DNA of 64,000 nt, taken from positions 1 to 64,000 of the forward strand of contig NZ_ALAP01000012.1 in NCBI RefSeq assembly GCF_000280905.1. Reading direction: 5' to 3'. This DNA comes from Streptomyces sp. AA1529 (GTDB lineage: Bacteria; Actinomycetota; Actinomycetes; Streptomycetales; Streptomycetaceae). The translations under genes and the position numbers were made by a program. The notes below the pieces were generated by a model that had not been told where the DNA came from, ran no database searches, and was given only the letters and a program-made list of their open reading frames with translations. Positions 42,417-50,364 of the stretch are shown here, piece after piece; within the stretch, counting starts at the first letter, position 1; the number at the start of each line of letters is the position of its first letter.

Positions 42417-43005
42417 ACTGGGTGATGCCGCCGGCGATCTGCTGGACGGCGATGGCCGAGAGCAGCATGCCGGACAGCCGGGTGACGAGGACGACTCCGC
42501 CGTCCTTGATGACCCGGATGATCAGCAGCGAGTAGCGCATCGCGAGTCCCAGCACCAGGTGCATGGCCACGATCGCCGCCCAGACGGAGAGCTGTCCGCC
42601 CCAGCCGTCCGCGTGCTGCACCGCCAGGATGACGGAGACGATCGCGCCCGGCCCCGCCAGCAGCGGCATGCCGAGCGGGACGAGCGCCACGTTGACGTCC
42701 TTGGTCTGGGTGGGCTCGTCGGACTTGCCGGTCAGCAGGTCGAGGGCGACGAGCAGCAGCAACAGCCCGCCCGCGACCATCAGCGCCGGGATGGAGACGT
42801 GCACGTAGTCGAGGATCTGCTTGCCGCAGATCCCGAACAGGGTGATCACTCCGAAGGCGACGGAGGCCGCCTGCCACGCCATCCGGCGCTGGACCTTCGC
42901 GGGCCGGCCGGAGGTCAGCCCGAGGAAGATGGGGGTGATGCCGGGCGGGTCCATGATGACGAAGAGGGTGAGGAAGACGGAGCCGAAGAGAGCGAAGTCG
43001 AACAC
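42397..43005 (-). CDS. MarC-family membrane protein
   Basis: This 202-residue integral membrane protein has about six helices and MarC/UPF0056 signatures: IMDPPGITPIFLGLT near the start, PLGMPLLAGPGAIVSVIL in the middle and RLSGMLLSAIAVQQIAGGI at the end. MarC proteins have no established function; the early link to multiple antibiotic resistance was withdrawn. The GTG start at 43005 has a weak ribosome site. The last 20 bp overlap the alpha/beta hydrolase gene on the opposite strand. Confidence 0.9.
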   Translation of the reverse strand: MFDFALFGSVFLTLFVIMDPPGITPIFLGLTSGRPAKVQRRMAWQAASVAFGVITLFGICGKQILDYVHVSIPALMVAGGLLLLLVALDLLTGKSDEPTQTKDVNVALVPLGMPLLAGPGAIVSVILAVQHADGWGGQLSVWAAIVAMHLVLGLAMRYSLLIIRVIKDGGVVLVTRLSGMLLSAIAVQQIAGGITQFIEGKG

Positions 43006-43185
43006 GGTGGTGCCTGTGCCTTGCTGAGGAGAGCGGGTGAGGAGGGAAGAAGGCGAGTGCAGGGCGGAGGAGGGGGCGCGCGGCGGTGCGGCGCACTCCG
43101 GAGGAGCCGCGCTGGGCGCGGTGGGCGCGCGCAGCGGCCCGGAGCCCTCTCACGAGGGCGGGCCGGCAGGGCGTTCCGGTGCTCC

Positions 43186-44076
43186 TCAGCCCGTGACGGG
43201 CGTCGCGCCTGAGCCGCGGGCGGCGATCTCGGCGTAGACGTCGGGCTCGGTGGTGAACTCTCCGAGCCGGAGGGGCTTGCGGGTGCCGTGGTAGTCGCTG
43301 GAGCCGGTGGCCAGCAGCCCGAGCTCGGCGGCGAGGGCGTGCACCCGCTTGCGGGTGTCGGGGTCGTGGTCCGCGTGGTCGGCCTCGATCCCGTCGAGCC
43401 CGGCCTCCGCCAGGTCGGCGAGCGCGCTCTCCGGGACGCAGTGGCCCCGCTTCCCGGCCAGCGGGTGGGCGAGCACGGCGACCCCTCCGGCGCCCTTGAT
43501 CAGCCGCAGCGCGTCGAACGGGTCCAGCTCGTGCTTGCTCGCGTAGGCCCGCCCGTCGTCGGCGAGCCAGTCCGCGGTGAAGGCGTCGGAGACGGTCTCG
43601 ACGACGCCCTGCTCCACCATGGCGGCGGCGATGTGCGGGCGGCCGACCGAGCCGTCCCCCGCGATCCGGCTCACCTGCTCCCAGGTGACGGGCACGCCCA
43701 GCTCGCGCAGCTTGGCGACCATGGCCCGGGCCCGCGGCACCCGGTCGTCGCGGACGAGTTCGCGCTCGCGGGCGAGTGCGGGCTCGGCCGGATCGAAGAG
43801 GTAACCGAGCATGTGGATGCCGACGCCGTCGAGCCGGCAGGAGAATTCGGCGCCGGTCACGAGGGTGAGGCCGGGGGGCAGCGCGGCGGCGGCCGCGTCG
43901 TGCCCGGCGACCGTGTCGTGGTCGGTGAGCGCCACCACGTCCAGCCCGGCGGCCGCGGCGTTGCGCACCAGCTCGGCGGGGGTGTCGGTGCCGTCCGAAG
44001 CGGTGGAGTGGGCGTGCAGGTCGATGCGCACTTCGACGGGCTCCGATGGCTGGACGGTGGGGTGTGACGGGCTCAT
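43186..44076 (-). CDS. PHP-domain metal-dependent phosphoesterase
   Basis: This 296-residue PHP-superfamily protein has IDLHAHSTASDGTDTP, ALTDHDTVAGH, a GAEFSC segment, GGVAVLAHPLAGKRG and TGSSDYHG, giving the His/Asp metal ligands. Relatives hydrolyse 3',5'-nucleoside bisphosphates or nucleotides (YciV/RnaseAM and TrpH). The ATG at 44076 is used; a GTG at 44088 would add four residues. A TATCCT box ends about 6 nt before that GTG, so the transcript may be leaderless or have a very short leader. Confidence 0.88.
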   Translation of the reverse strand: MSPSHPTVQPSEPVEVRIDLHAHSTASDGTDTPAELVRNAAAAGLDVVALTDHDTVAGHDAAAAALPPGLTLVTGAEFSCRLDGVGIHMLGYLFDPAEPALARERELVRDDRVPRARAMVAKLRELGVPVTWEQVSRIAGDGSVGRPHIAAAMVEQGVVETVSDAFTADWLADDGRAYASKHELDPFDALRLIKGAGGVAVLAHPLAGKRGHCVPESALADLAEAGLDGIEADHADHDPDTRKRVHALAAELGLLATGSSDYHGTRKPLRLGEFTTEPDVYAEIAARGSGATPVTG

Positions 44077-44230
44077 GGCGAGCAGCACCCAGGATAGCCG
44101 TACCGGCCGGCTCCGCTGCCGGCTCCTGTGCGGGGCCGCCCGGGCGGGTCCGCGGGACCACCGGGACCCGGCGGCGCCGTGGTCCGCGGGCCGTCCCCGG
44201 CGGCCGCGGAGGCACGCCGGACCGGGGCCG

Positions 44231-44887
44231 TCAGCGCTGCGCGGCGGGGCGGGAGATCAGCCGGGGGGAGAGCGCTCCGCAGGGCACCAGTTCCACCTCG
44301 GCGCCCGCGTCCCGCAGGTCGGTCAGCACCAGTTCGTCGTAGAGCAGCAGTCCGGACTCCTGCGGCCAGACGATGGCCCACAGCCAGAGCCCGCACGCTT
44401 CTCCGGCGAAGACGGCGCGGTCCGCCGGCGCTCCGCCGACCTGCCACAGCGGGGCGGGGTGTCCCGCGGCGTGCACCTTGGCCTGGGGCGGCTTGCCCGC
44501 GCAGATGGCCGGGCCGGGGTCGGGCCCGTCGATCCCGGCGTAGCGGGCGCCGAGGCCGACGCCGAGTTCCTCGGCGATCAGCAGCAGTTCGCCGGGGCCG
44601 CCGAGCGGCGCGGGCCCCGAGCAGGCGACGGCGGTGGCCCGGCCCCCGCTCCGGTCGTCGCCCGCGCAGGCGACGCCGGTGAACAGCCAGCCCACGGGGA
44701 GCGGCCAGGGCATCCAGACGGGCACCCGGGTGCGGCCCACCACGACGGCGAGCGCGTCGACGCTGGGCGGAAGGACCGGCTGGAGCGGATGCACGGCACC
44801 GTGCACGCCGCACTGCCAGGTGTCGGCGAAGAGTCCGGGCGCCCTGATGCGGCCACCGCACTTCGGGCAACTGGGTTCGCCCCTCAT
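44231..44887 (-). CDS. DUF6758-type zinc-ribbon protein
   Basis: This 218-residue protein starts MRGEPSCPKCGGRIRAPGLFADTWQC, a CxxC...C zinc ribbon. It continues with VPVWMPWPLPVGWLFTGVACAGDD and repeated Trp and Gly segments, a pattern known from Streptomyces proteins grouped as DUF6758. The function is unknown. It is upstream of the PHP gene in the same direction, about 150 bp away. On its other side is the regulatory region of the MFS exporter. Confidence 0.75.
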   Translation of the reverse strand: MRGEPSCPKCGGRIRAPGLFADTWQCGVHGAVHPLQPVLPPSVDALAVVVGRTRVPVWMPWPLPVGWLFTGVACAGDDRSGGRATAVACSGPAPLGGPGELLLIAEELGVGLGARYAGIDGPDPGPAICAGKPPQAKVHAAGHPAPLWQVGGAPADRAVFAGEACGLWLWAIVWPQESGLLLYDELVLTDLRDAGAEVELVPCGALSPRLISRPAAQR

Positions 44888-45019
44888 GGGCCCTTACGCT
44901 CCTACCGGGCCGCCGTCCCGTCAAGGACGATCACCCACCCGGACTTCTCCCCTGAACAGCACGGCGTGTAATCACCTCTGCCGAGACAGCCGATGACCTG
45001 CTGTTCATATAGGTGTCAT

Positions 45020-45059
45020 TTGCATTAATTAGGCTTGCTAATTTAATGTGTGTACACAC
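45020..45059 (+). promoter_or_regulatory. AT-rich promoter and two palindromes before the MFS gene
   Basis: A promoter-like pair, TTGCAT (45020-45025), 16 nt, then TTTAAT (45042-45047), is almost wholly covered by the inverted repeat AATTAG-gcttg-CTAATT (45027-45043). A second, perfect 12-bp palindrome GTGTGTACACAC (45048-45059) falls at the expected start point. This local drop in GC is rare in the window and suggests repression by a MarR- or TetR-like regulator. Confidence 0.6.
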
Positions 45060-45143
45060 CAAGCACATCGGCGCGCGGGAGATCCGCGACCACCGGCCCG
45101 CGGGAGCACCCGCGGCGGCGGAACCCGAGGAGGAGCGGCAAGC

Positions 45144-46364
45144 ATGAGTGGTGATCCGTTCGACAAGGGCGGAGGGAACCTCCTCCGCCAGCCGAAGGCC
45201 GTATGGGCCACGGCGGGCGCGTCCGTCGTGGCCTTCATGGGCATCGGACTGGTCGACCCGATCCTGCCCTCGATCGCGAAGGGGCTGGAGGCCACCCCGA
45301 GCCAGGTCTCCCTGCTGTTCACCTCCTACTTCCTGATCACCGCCGTGGCGATGCTGGTCACCGGCTTCGTCTCCAGCCGGATCGGCGGCCGCCGGACCCT
45401 GCTGCTGGGACTGGCACTGGTGGTGGTCTTCGCGGGCCTCTCCGGCACCTCGCACTCCGTCGGTGAGCTCGTCGGCTTCCGCGCCGGCTGGGGCCTGGGC
45501 AACGCCCTCTTCGTCTCGACGGCACTCGCGGTGATCGTCGGCGCCGCGGCGGGCGGCAGCGCCGCGGCCATCCTGCTGTACGAGTCGGCCCTGGGCCTGG
45601 GCATGGCCTGCGGCCCGCTGCTGGGTGCCGTGCTGGGCGACGCGAGCTGGCGCTTCCCGTTCTTCGGCACGGCCGTGCTGATGGCGATCGGCTTCCTCGC
45701 CATCACCGCGTTCCTCAAGGAGCAGCCCAGGCCCGCGCGCAAGACGTCCCTGCTCGACCCGGTCAAGGCACTCGGCCACGGCGGACTCGCCTCCGCGGCC
45801 GCCTCGGCCTTCTTCTACAACTACGCCTTCTTCACCGTGCTGGCGTTCACCCCGTTCGTCCTGGACATGTCCCCCTACCGCTCGGGCGCGGTGTTCTTCG
45901 CCTGGGGCGTGCTGCTGGCGGTCTTCTCGGTGCTGGTCGCACCCCGCCTCCAGGAGCGCTTCGGCTCGCTGCGGGTGCTGGGCACCTCACTGGTGCTGAT
46001 GGCCGCCGACCTGGTGGTGCTGGGCTACGGCAACCACACCGCGGCCATCGCCGGCACCGTGGTCTCCGGCGCCTTCATCGGCCTCAACAACACCGTCTAC
46101 ACCGAACTCGCGCTCGGGGTCTCGGACGCGCCCCGGCCGGTGGCCAGCGCCGGATACAACTTCGTCCGCTGGTTCGCGGCCGCCGCGGCGCCCTTCCTGG
46201 CGCCGAAGCTCGAGGAGTGGGCGGACATCCACCTGCCGTTCGTGGTGGCGGCACTCGCCGCGCTCGTCGGCGCCGGCGTGGTGGCCGTCCGGCGCGAGGC
46301 CCTCACCACCGAGGCCGAGGAACTGCTCCCGGCCACCGCCGATCCCGAACCGGCCGGCGCCTGA
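45144..46364 (+). CDS. MFS transporter (probable drug exporter)
   Basis: This 406-residue major facilitator has about twelve membrane helices. It shows the DHA1 pattern: FMGIGLVDPILPSIAKGL in helix 1, the FVSSRIGGRRTLL loop between helices 2 and 3 (motif A), and YESALGLGMACGPLLGAVLG for the motif C antiporter signature in helix 5. GAGGAGG lies about 12 nt before the ATG. The palindromic promoter suggests substrate-induced expression. The regulator is not encoded next to it. The substrate is unknown; drug efflux is most likely. Confidence 0.9.
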   Translation: MSGDPFDKGGGNLLRQPKAVWATAGASVVAFMGIGLVDPILPSIAKGLEATPSQVSLLFTSYFLITAVAMLVTGFVSSRIGGRRTLLLGLALVVVFAGLSGTSHSVGELVGFRAGWGLGNALFVSTALAVIVGAAAGGSAAAILLYESALGLGMACGPLLGAVLGDASWRFPFFGTAVLMAIGFLAITAFLKEQPRPARKTSLLDPVKALGHGGLASAAASAFFYNYAFFTVLAFTPFVLDMSPYRSGAVFFAWGVLLAVFSVLVAPRLQERFGSLRVLGTSLVLMAADLVVLGYGNHTAAIAGTVVSGAFIGLNNTVYTELALGVSDAPRPVASAGYNFVRWFAAAAAPFLAPKLEEWADIHLPFVVAALAALVGAGVVAVRREALTTEAEELLPATADPEPAGA

Positions 46365-46367
46365 CAT

Positions 46368-46393
46368 CCGCGGCGCGCGACCGCGCGCCGCGG
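46368..46393. terminator. GC hairpin between MFS and SUFU genes
   Basis: ccgcggcgcg (46368-46377) and cgcgccgcgg (46384-46393) form a 10-bp perfect stem between two convergent genes, starting 4 nt after the MFS stop. Confidence 0.65.
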
Positions 46394-46409
46394 GCCGGCC
46401 GCCGCGCGG

Positions 46410-47015
46410 TCACTCCCCCAGCGGGACGGCCGCGCGGAACGGATCGCGCAGGTCGGTACCGTGCCGCAGCCAGCGCTCCTGGAGCGCCTCGGCGCCGTGC
46501 ACCCGCTTCCAGGCGGCCTCCGCCGGGGTCATGGGCAGCAGCGGCAGGAACCGGACCGGCTCGCGCGGCGGTTCGAGGGCCACGTCCTCGACCAGTCCGC
46601 CGGGTTCGGCCACCAGCACGGAGGTGAAGGGCGCCCCGGGCCACAGCGGCCCGCCGGTGTCCAAGGAGGCGCCGGGGGCCACGACGACGCCCTCCACCTG
46701 GGGCGAGGCCGCCAGCACGGCCAACGGGCGCAGGACCTTGTCGGTCTCGGCGCCCTTCTCCCCGCTCCCGGGCCCCACGGTCAGCAGCAGCTCGGCGCGC
46801 GGCCCCACTTCGGGGTCGGCCAGCGCCTGCGCCGGGTCGGTCATGGGGCCGGCCGACATGCCGAGGGTGGCGTATCGCACGGTGCCCGCCGCGGCGTCCA
46901 GGAACCGCAGCACCTCGATGCGCTCGGCCCCCAGGAAGGTGACCGAGGCGCGGGCGTCGGGCTCGCCGAAGGCCTCGCGCAGCCGGGCGTCGACCAGAGT
47001 CAGCACGTCGTCCAT
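46410..47015 (-). CDS. Suppressor-of-fused (SUFU) domain protein
   Basis: This 201-residue protein has features of bacterial SUFU-domain proteins: FRAAVPLGE at the end, LRFLDAAAGTVRYATLGMSAGPM, RAELLLTV and VRFLPLLPMTPAEAAWKRVHGAEALQERW. Such proteins are often immunity or regulatory partners, but here no toxin gene is adjacent. The ATG at 47015 starts MDDVLTLVDARLREAFGE; upstream frame to 47141 is Pro/Arg-rich and not supported. Confidence 0.75.
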   Translation of the reverse strand: MDDVLTLVDARLREAFGEPDARASVTFLGAERIEVLRFLDAAAGTVRYATLGMSAGPMTDPAQALADPEVGPRAELLLTVGPGSGEKGAETDKVLRPLAVLAASPQVEGVVVAPGASLDTGGPLWPGAPFTSVLVAEPGGLVEDVALEPPREPVRFLPLLPMTPAEAAWKRVHGAEALQERWLRHGTDLRDPFRAAVPLGE

Positions 47016-47589
47016 CCGGCGAGCATAGAGCGGGCGGCGAGCGTCCCGCGGAGCGGCACCGGGGGTGGGCGCGCGGGTGCGGGGCGGGGCAGCCCGAGGG
47101 CCGGCGCGGAGCCCGGCCCTCGGCGGGTAAGGAACGGGCAAAGGCCGCCGGGAGCGGTCACGCCGGGCACGCGGAGGGTCCGCGCAGTGCTACCGTTGGC
47201 CGCCGGTCAAGGTGTGTACAGATCGTCCCCCACAGGGGACCGGCCGGAGGAGGTGGGACTGACATGGATCCGAGTCGACCGTGCAGTACCGGCCGTTCTT
47301 CCTGTCCGGCAGTGTCCGCGTCACCAGGGATCTAGTCCCCCGCGGCCACGGCGCGCACACCTTTCCCCGAGGACCGATGGGGTTCCTCCCGGGGTGCGCA
47401 CGGCGGAAGAGCGTCCGCGTCTCGCAGTTTCGCATTGTTCCGTCAGTCAGCGATCGCCGTCTTCCCACGGCCTGCGTGTGGTGCCCGCTTTGCGGACCTC
47501 CGGGTGGTGGCCCGTAGGCCCCCGTTCCGGGCAGCACGACGCCTCGGCCCGGTTCGCGACGGCATGGCACGGCACCGTGGAGGGCCCAC
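47016..47589 (+). promoter_or_regulatory. 574-bp region with the structured corA leader
   Basis: No ordinary gene lies here. From about 47195 the plus strand looks like a leader. There is a perfect GTCCCC-caca-GGGGAC stem (47225-47240), a strong ribosome site and 23-codon ORF (47264-47335), a GGGA-tctag-TCCC stem at its stop, and a long imperfect hairpin at 47353-47399. The rest up to corA has mixed GC content and no further ORF with a ribosome site. No known M-box or ydaO-type riboswitch consensus could be matched by eye. Confidence 0.5.
47264..47335 (+). CDS. Possible 23-residue leader peptide of corA
   Basis: ATG at 47264 is preceded by GGAGGAGGTGG with about 9 nt spacing, the strongest ribosome site in the neighbourhood. 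The ORF encodes MDPSRPCSTGRSSCPAVSAS followed by PGI and stops with TAG at 47333. It holds four Pro, two Cys and six Ser residues. It lies about 255 nt before corA. Leader ORFs that sense Mg2+ or proline are known for corA and mgtA in enterobacteria; relation to those is analogy only. Confidence 0.45.
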   Translation: MDPSRPCSTGRSSCPAVSASPGI

Positions 47590-48717
47590 ATGTCGATGAT
47601 CCGAGAGCTGCGCGCCGTCGTGCGCCCGGCGCTGCGCAAGGACAACCGGCCGGGATACGGCTTCGGGTACGAGCGCGTCGGCGCGGCCACCAGCAGCGCC
47701 GTCGTGGACTGCGGCGTCTACCTGGACGGCCGCCGCGACACCGAGCAGCTCACCCCGGCCCAGGCGCTGCGCAAGGTGCGGTCCCCCGAGGGGCAGGGCC
47801 GCCGCGGCTTCGTGTGGATCGGGCTGCACGAGCCGACCGAGGAGGAGTTCTCCGGTATCGCCCAGGAGTACGGCCTGCACCCGCTGGCCGTCGAGGACGC
47901 GGTGCACGCGCACCAGCGGCCGAAGCTGGAGCGGTACGACGAGAGCCTGTTCACGGTCTTCAAGACGGTGCACTACGTGGAGCACGCCGAACTGACCGCC
48001 AGCAGCGAGGTGGTGGAGACCGGCGAGGTGATGTGCTTCACCGGCCGGGACTACATCATCACCGTCCGGCACGGCGGCCAGGGCTCGCTGCGCGCCCTGC
48101 GGCACCGGCTGGAGGACGACCCGGAGCTGCTGGGCAAGGGCCCCTCCGCGGTGCTGCACGCCATCGCCGACCAGACCGTGGACGGCTACCTGGCGGTCGC
48201 GGACGCGGTGCAGGACGACATCGACGAGGTGGAGATCGACGTCTTCTCCGACCGCTCCGGCAACGGCAAGCGGGGCGGCGACGCGGGCCGGATCTACCAG
48301 CTCAAGCGCGAGGTGCTGGAGTTCAAGCGCGCCGTCTCACCGCTGATGCGGCCGCTGCAGACGCTCAGCGAGCGTCCGGTGCGGCTGGTCGACCCGGACA
48401 TCCAGAAGTACTTCCGCGACGTGGCCGACCACCTGACCCGGGTCAACGAGCAGGTGCTGGGCTTCGACGACCTGCTCAACTCGATCCTCCAGGCGAACCT
48501 CGCCCAGGCGACGGTCGCGCAGAACGAGGACATGCGGAAGATCACCGCCTGGGCCGCCATCTTCGCGGTGCCGACCATGATCGCCGGGATCTACGGCATG
48601 AACTTCGACTACATGCCCGAGACGGAGTGGACGTACGGCTATCCGGCGGTGCTGCTGCTGATCGTCGCCATCTGCTACGGCATCCACCGGGGCTTCAAGC
48701 GCAACGGGTGGCTGTAG
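47590..48717 (+). CDS. corA: Magnesium/cobalt transporter CorA
   Basis: CorA is a pentameric inner-membrane channel for Mg2+ and Co2+. The 375-residue product has the large cytoplasmic funnel domain with HPLAVEDAVHAHQRPKLERYDESLF and the stalk helix. The signature YGMNFDYMPE follows (GMN at 336-338), and a last helix ends in the basic GFKRNGWL. The ATG at 47590 follows GGAGGG with about 5 nt spacing. A structured leader precedes it, and the next gene follows after 10 nt, so the two are co-transcribed. Confidence 0.93.
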   Translation: MSMIRELRAVVRPALRKDNRPGYGFGYERVGAATSSAVVDCGVYLDGRRDTEQLTPAQALRKVRSPEGQGRRGFVWIGLHEPTEEEFSGIAQEYGLHPLAVEDAVHAHQRPKLERYDESLFTVFKTVHYVEHAELTASSEVVETGEVMCFTGRDYIITVRHGGQGSLRALRHRLEDDPELLGKGPSAVLHAIADQTVDGYLAVADAVQDDIDEVEIDVFSDRSGNGKRGGDAGRIYQLKREVLEFKRAVSPLMRPLQTLSERPVRLVDPDIQKYFRDVADHLTRVNEQVLGFDDLLNSILQANLAQATVAQNEDMRKITAWAAIFAVPTMIAGIYGMNFDYMPETEWTYGYPAVLLLIVAICYGIHRGFKRNGWL

Positions 48718-48727
48718 CCTGCGGGCT

Positions 48728-49294
48728 ATGAGCGTGACGCCGCAGCAGCCCGACAGCCGCCCGGAGAGCCGTGCGGACCGGGCGCTGATCGAGGAGACGG
48801 CCAAGAAGTCGGGGCTGGTCTGGGTCCGCGGCCCCGAGGGCCCGGCGCGCGGGCTGTGGCATGTGTGGCACGAGGGAGCCGTCTGCCTGGTCGGAGACGG
48901 CCCGCTCGAACAACCGCTCGACGACCTGGGGCTGACGGACGGCGGCAGCGCCACCGTCACGGTACGCGGCAAGGACAAGGGCGCACGGCTGGTCGTGTGG
49001 CCGGCCCGGGTACGTGAACTCGCCCCGCACGGAGCGGAGTGGGAGGCGGCGGTCGCCGAACTGAAGGGCAAACGGCTCAACGCGCCGGACGCCGAGACCA
49101 TGCCCGAGCGCTGGGCCGGACACAGCCGGGTGCTGCGGCTGGAGCCGGCCGGGGAGTCGCTGGAGCGCCCCGGCGCGATGCCGCGCGGTTCCCAGGCGGC
49201 GCCGCCGCCGGCCACCCCCGCCACCACACGCCGCCCCCGGCCCGCCGGGCTGCCGCGACTGCTCTTCCGCCGCCGGAGCCGCTCCCGCGGCTGA
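48728..49294 (+). CDS. Conserved hypothetical protein downstream of corA
   Basis: I recognise no family with certainty. The 188-residue product has RALIEETAKKSGLVWVRGPEGPARGLWHVWHEGAVCLVGDGPLEQ and a GGSATVTVRGKDKGARLVVWPARVREL strand pattern. This is reminiscent of a flavin-reductase-like split barrel; this is a guess. A Pro/Arg-rich tail of about 45 residues ends in RRRSRSRG. It begins 10 nt after the corA stop with a short ribosome site, so it is part of the corA operon. Confidence 0.65.
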   Translation: MSVTPQQPDSRPESRADRALIEETAKKSGLVWVRGPEGPARGLWHVWHEGAVCLVGDGPLEQPLDDLGLTDGGSATVTVRGKDKGARLVVWPARVRELAPHGAEWEAAVAELKGKRLNAPDAETMPERWAGHSRVLRLEPAGESLERPGAMPRGSQAAPPPATPATTRRPRPAGLPRLLFRRRSRSRG

Positions 49295-49345
49295 ACCGGA
49301 GCGGAGAACCGGAGCGGAGCCCCGGCGGCGACGATCCGGCGCCGA

Positions 49346-49375
49346 GGCAGCAGGCAGCAGGCAGCAGGCAGCAGG
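49346..49375. repeat. Heptanucleotide tandem repeat
   Basis: Four perfect copies of ggcagca (49346-49373) plus two bases lie in the 81-bp gap between two convergent genes, immediately after the stop of the lipoprotein gene. Such 7-bp arrays expand and contract easily. Confidence 0.85.
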
Positions 49376-50140
49376 TCAGTTTCCGTGCTGCCCGGAGGAG
49401 ATCTTCTTGCCGTAGTCGACGGTCTCGTCCTTCTCCGGGGCGTGCAGCGGGAAGCCGTCGTTCCAGTCGCTCAGCCGCACCGTCCCGGCGTCCCCCGCAC
49501 GGCGCAGCCGCAGCGGGTAGGGCTTGCCCTCCAATGAGACGTCCACCGTGCCGCCGCTGCCCTTGCCCGCCGTGACGCGGATCGTCCTGGTGTCGTCCAC
49601 CGTGCCGCGCTCGCCCGTCTCGCGCTTGCCGTCCATGGCCAGCAGCCCCTCCAGGAGCGTCTCCATGTCGGTGAAGACGCTCAACTGCTCGTAGGCCGGG
49701 TCCTGTTCGGGAACCTTCACATACTTGCCCTTGAGCTTGCCCGCGGCCGCGACATCGCTCTTGCTGGGCTCCTTGCCGCCCTCCTGGCGGGCCCAGAAGT
49801 CGGTGCCCGCCTTGAGGTAGAGGTCGCGGCCGGTGCGCAGCAACTGAAAGGTGGTGCCCCCCTCGGCGGAGACCTCGCCGACGCCGCCGCTCTCCTTGAG
49901 CCGCATCTTGAGGCGGTAGGTGCGGCCCTTGCTGACGACCTTGCCGGAGACCCGTACGGCCTCGGCGCCCTTGGCCGCCGCCTTCGCCTTCCGCTCGATC
50001 TTCGCCGCCGAGAGCTTGCCGACGCCGTTGGTGCCCGCGTCCGGATCCTCGCTCCCGCAGCCGCTCAGTGCCGTACTCGCTCCGACGCAGAAGAGAGCGA
50101 GCAGCGCTGCACTCCGTGGTGCGCGGGCGCGTCCAGTCAC
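49376..50140 (-). CDS. Lipoprotein of the LppX/LprG-like type
   Basis: This 254-residue lipoprotein has a signal sequence from the GTG at 50140 (VTGRARAPRSAALLALFCVGAS) and lipobox LSGC. The mature part is rich in beta strands and Lys/Gly (VRVSGKVVSKGRTYRLKMRLKESGGVGEVSAEGGTTFQLLRTGRDLYLKAG). This is the pattern of LppX_LprAFG-type lipoproteins that carry lipids between membrane and envelope. AGGAGGAAC lies 6-9 nt before the start. Divergent from the MgtE-N gene; convergent with the corA operon. Confidence 0.78.
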   Translation of the reverse strand: MTGRARAPRSAALLALFCVGASTALSGCGSEDPDAGTNGVGKLSAAKIERKAKAAAKGAEAVRVSGKVVSKGRTYRLKMRLKESGGVGEVSAEGGTTFQLLRTGRDLYLKAGTDFWARQEGGKEPSKSDVAAAGKLKGKYVKVPEQDPAYEQLSVFTDMETLLEGLLAMDGKRETGERGTVDDTRTIRVTAGKGSGGTVDVSLEGKPYPLRLRRAGDAGTVRLSDWNDGFPLHAPEKDETVDYGKKISSGQHGN

Positions 50141-50270
50141 GAGGGGTTCCTCCTGTGGTCGGCGGCGGCAAGAGGGCACCCTACCCGGACGGAGGCGGCT
50201 CTCCGGAAGGGAGCCGTCCGGACCACTCGGCTGCGGCGGCTGTGGCGCCCGTCACGCTAGCCTGAATCCG

Positions 50271-50286
50271 TCATATACCTGTATGA
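50271..50286. promoter_or_regulatory. Short inverted repeat in the MgtE-N promoter region
   Basis: TCATA-tacctg-TATGA lies in a locally AT-rich stretch 80 bp before the MgtE-N start. A possible -10 (TACGGT, 50312-50317) follows. This could be an operator, but both elements are weak. Confidence 0.3.
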
Positions 50287-50364
50287 GTGAGGTAAAGGCA
50301 CAAAGCGCATATACGGTCTGCTACGTCGGCGAGCGGTCCGCGGGACCGAGGAGGGAGGCGGCTC

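Noticed and set aside
45020..45045. Iron box (DtxR/DmdR-type) before the MFS gene
   Set aside because: The TTAGGCT core is present, but the flanks do not match the 19-bp TTAGGTTAGGCTAACCTAA consensus; the site is better described as an AATTAG/CTAATT inverted repeat.
47016..47589. Known Mg2+ riboswitch (M-box) before corA
   Set aside because: The conserved M-box core could not be found by eye; only a small ORF and hairpins are visible.
49346..49375. CRISPR-like repeat
   Set aside because: Units of 7 bp without spacers; a simple tandem repeat.
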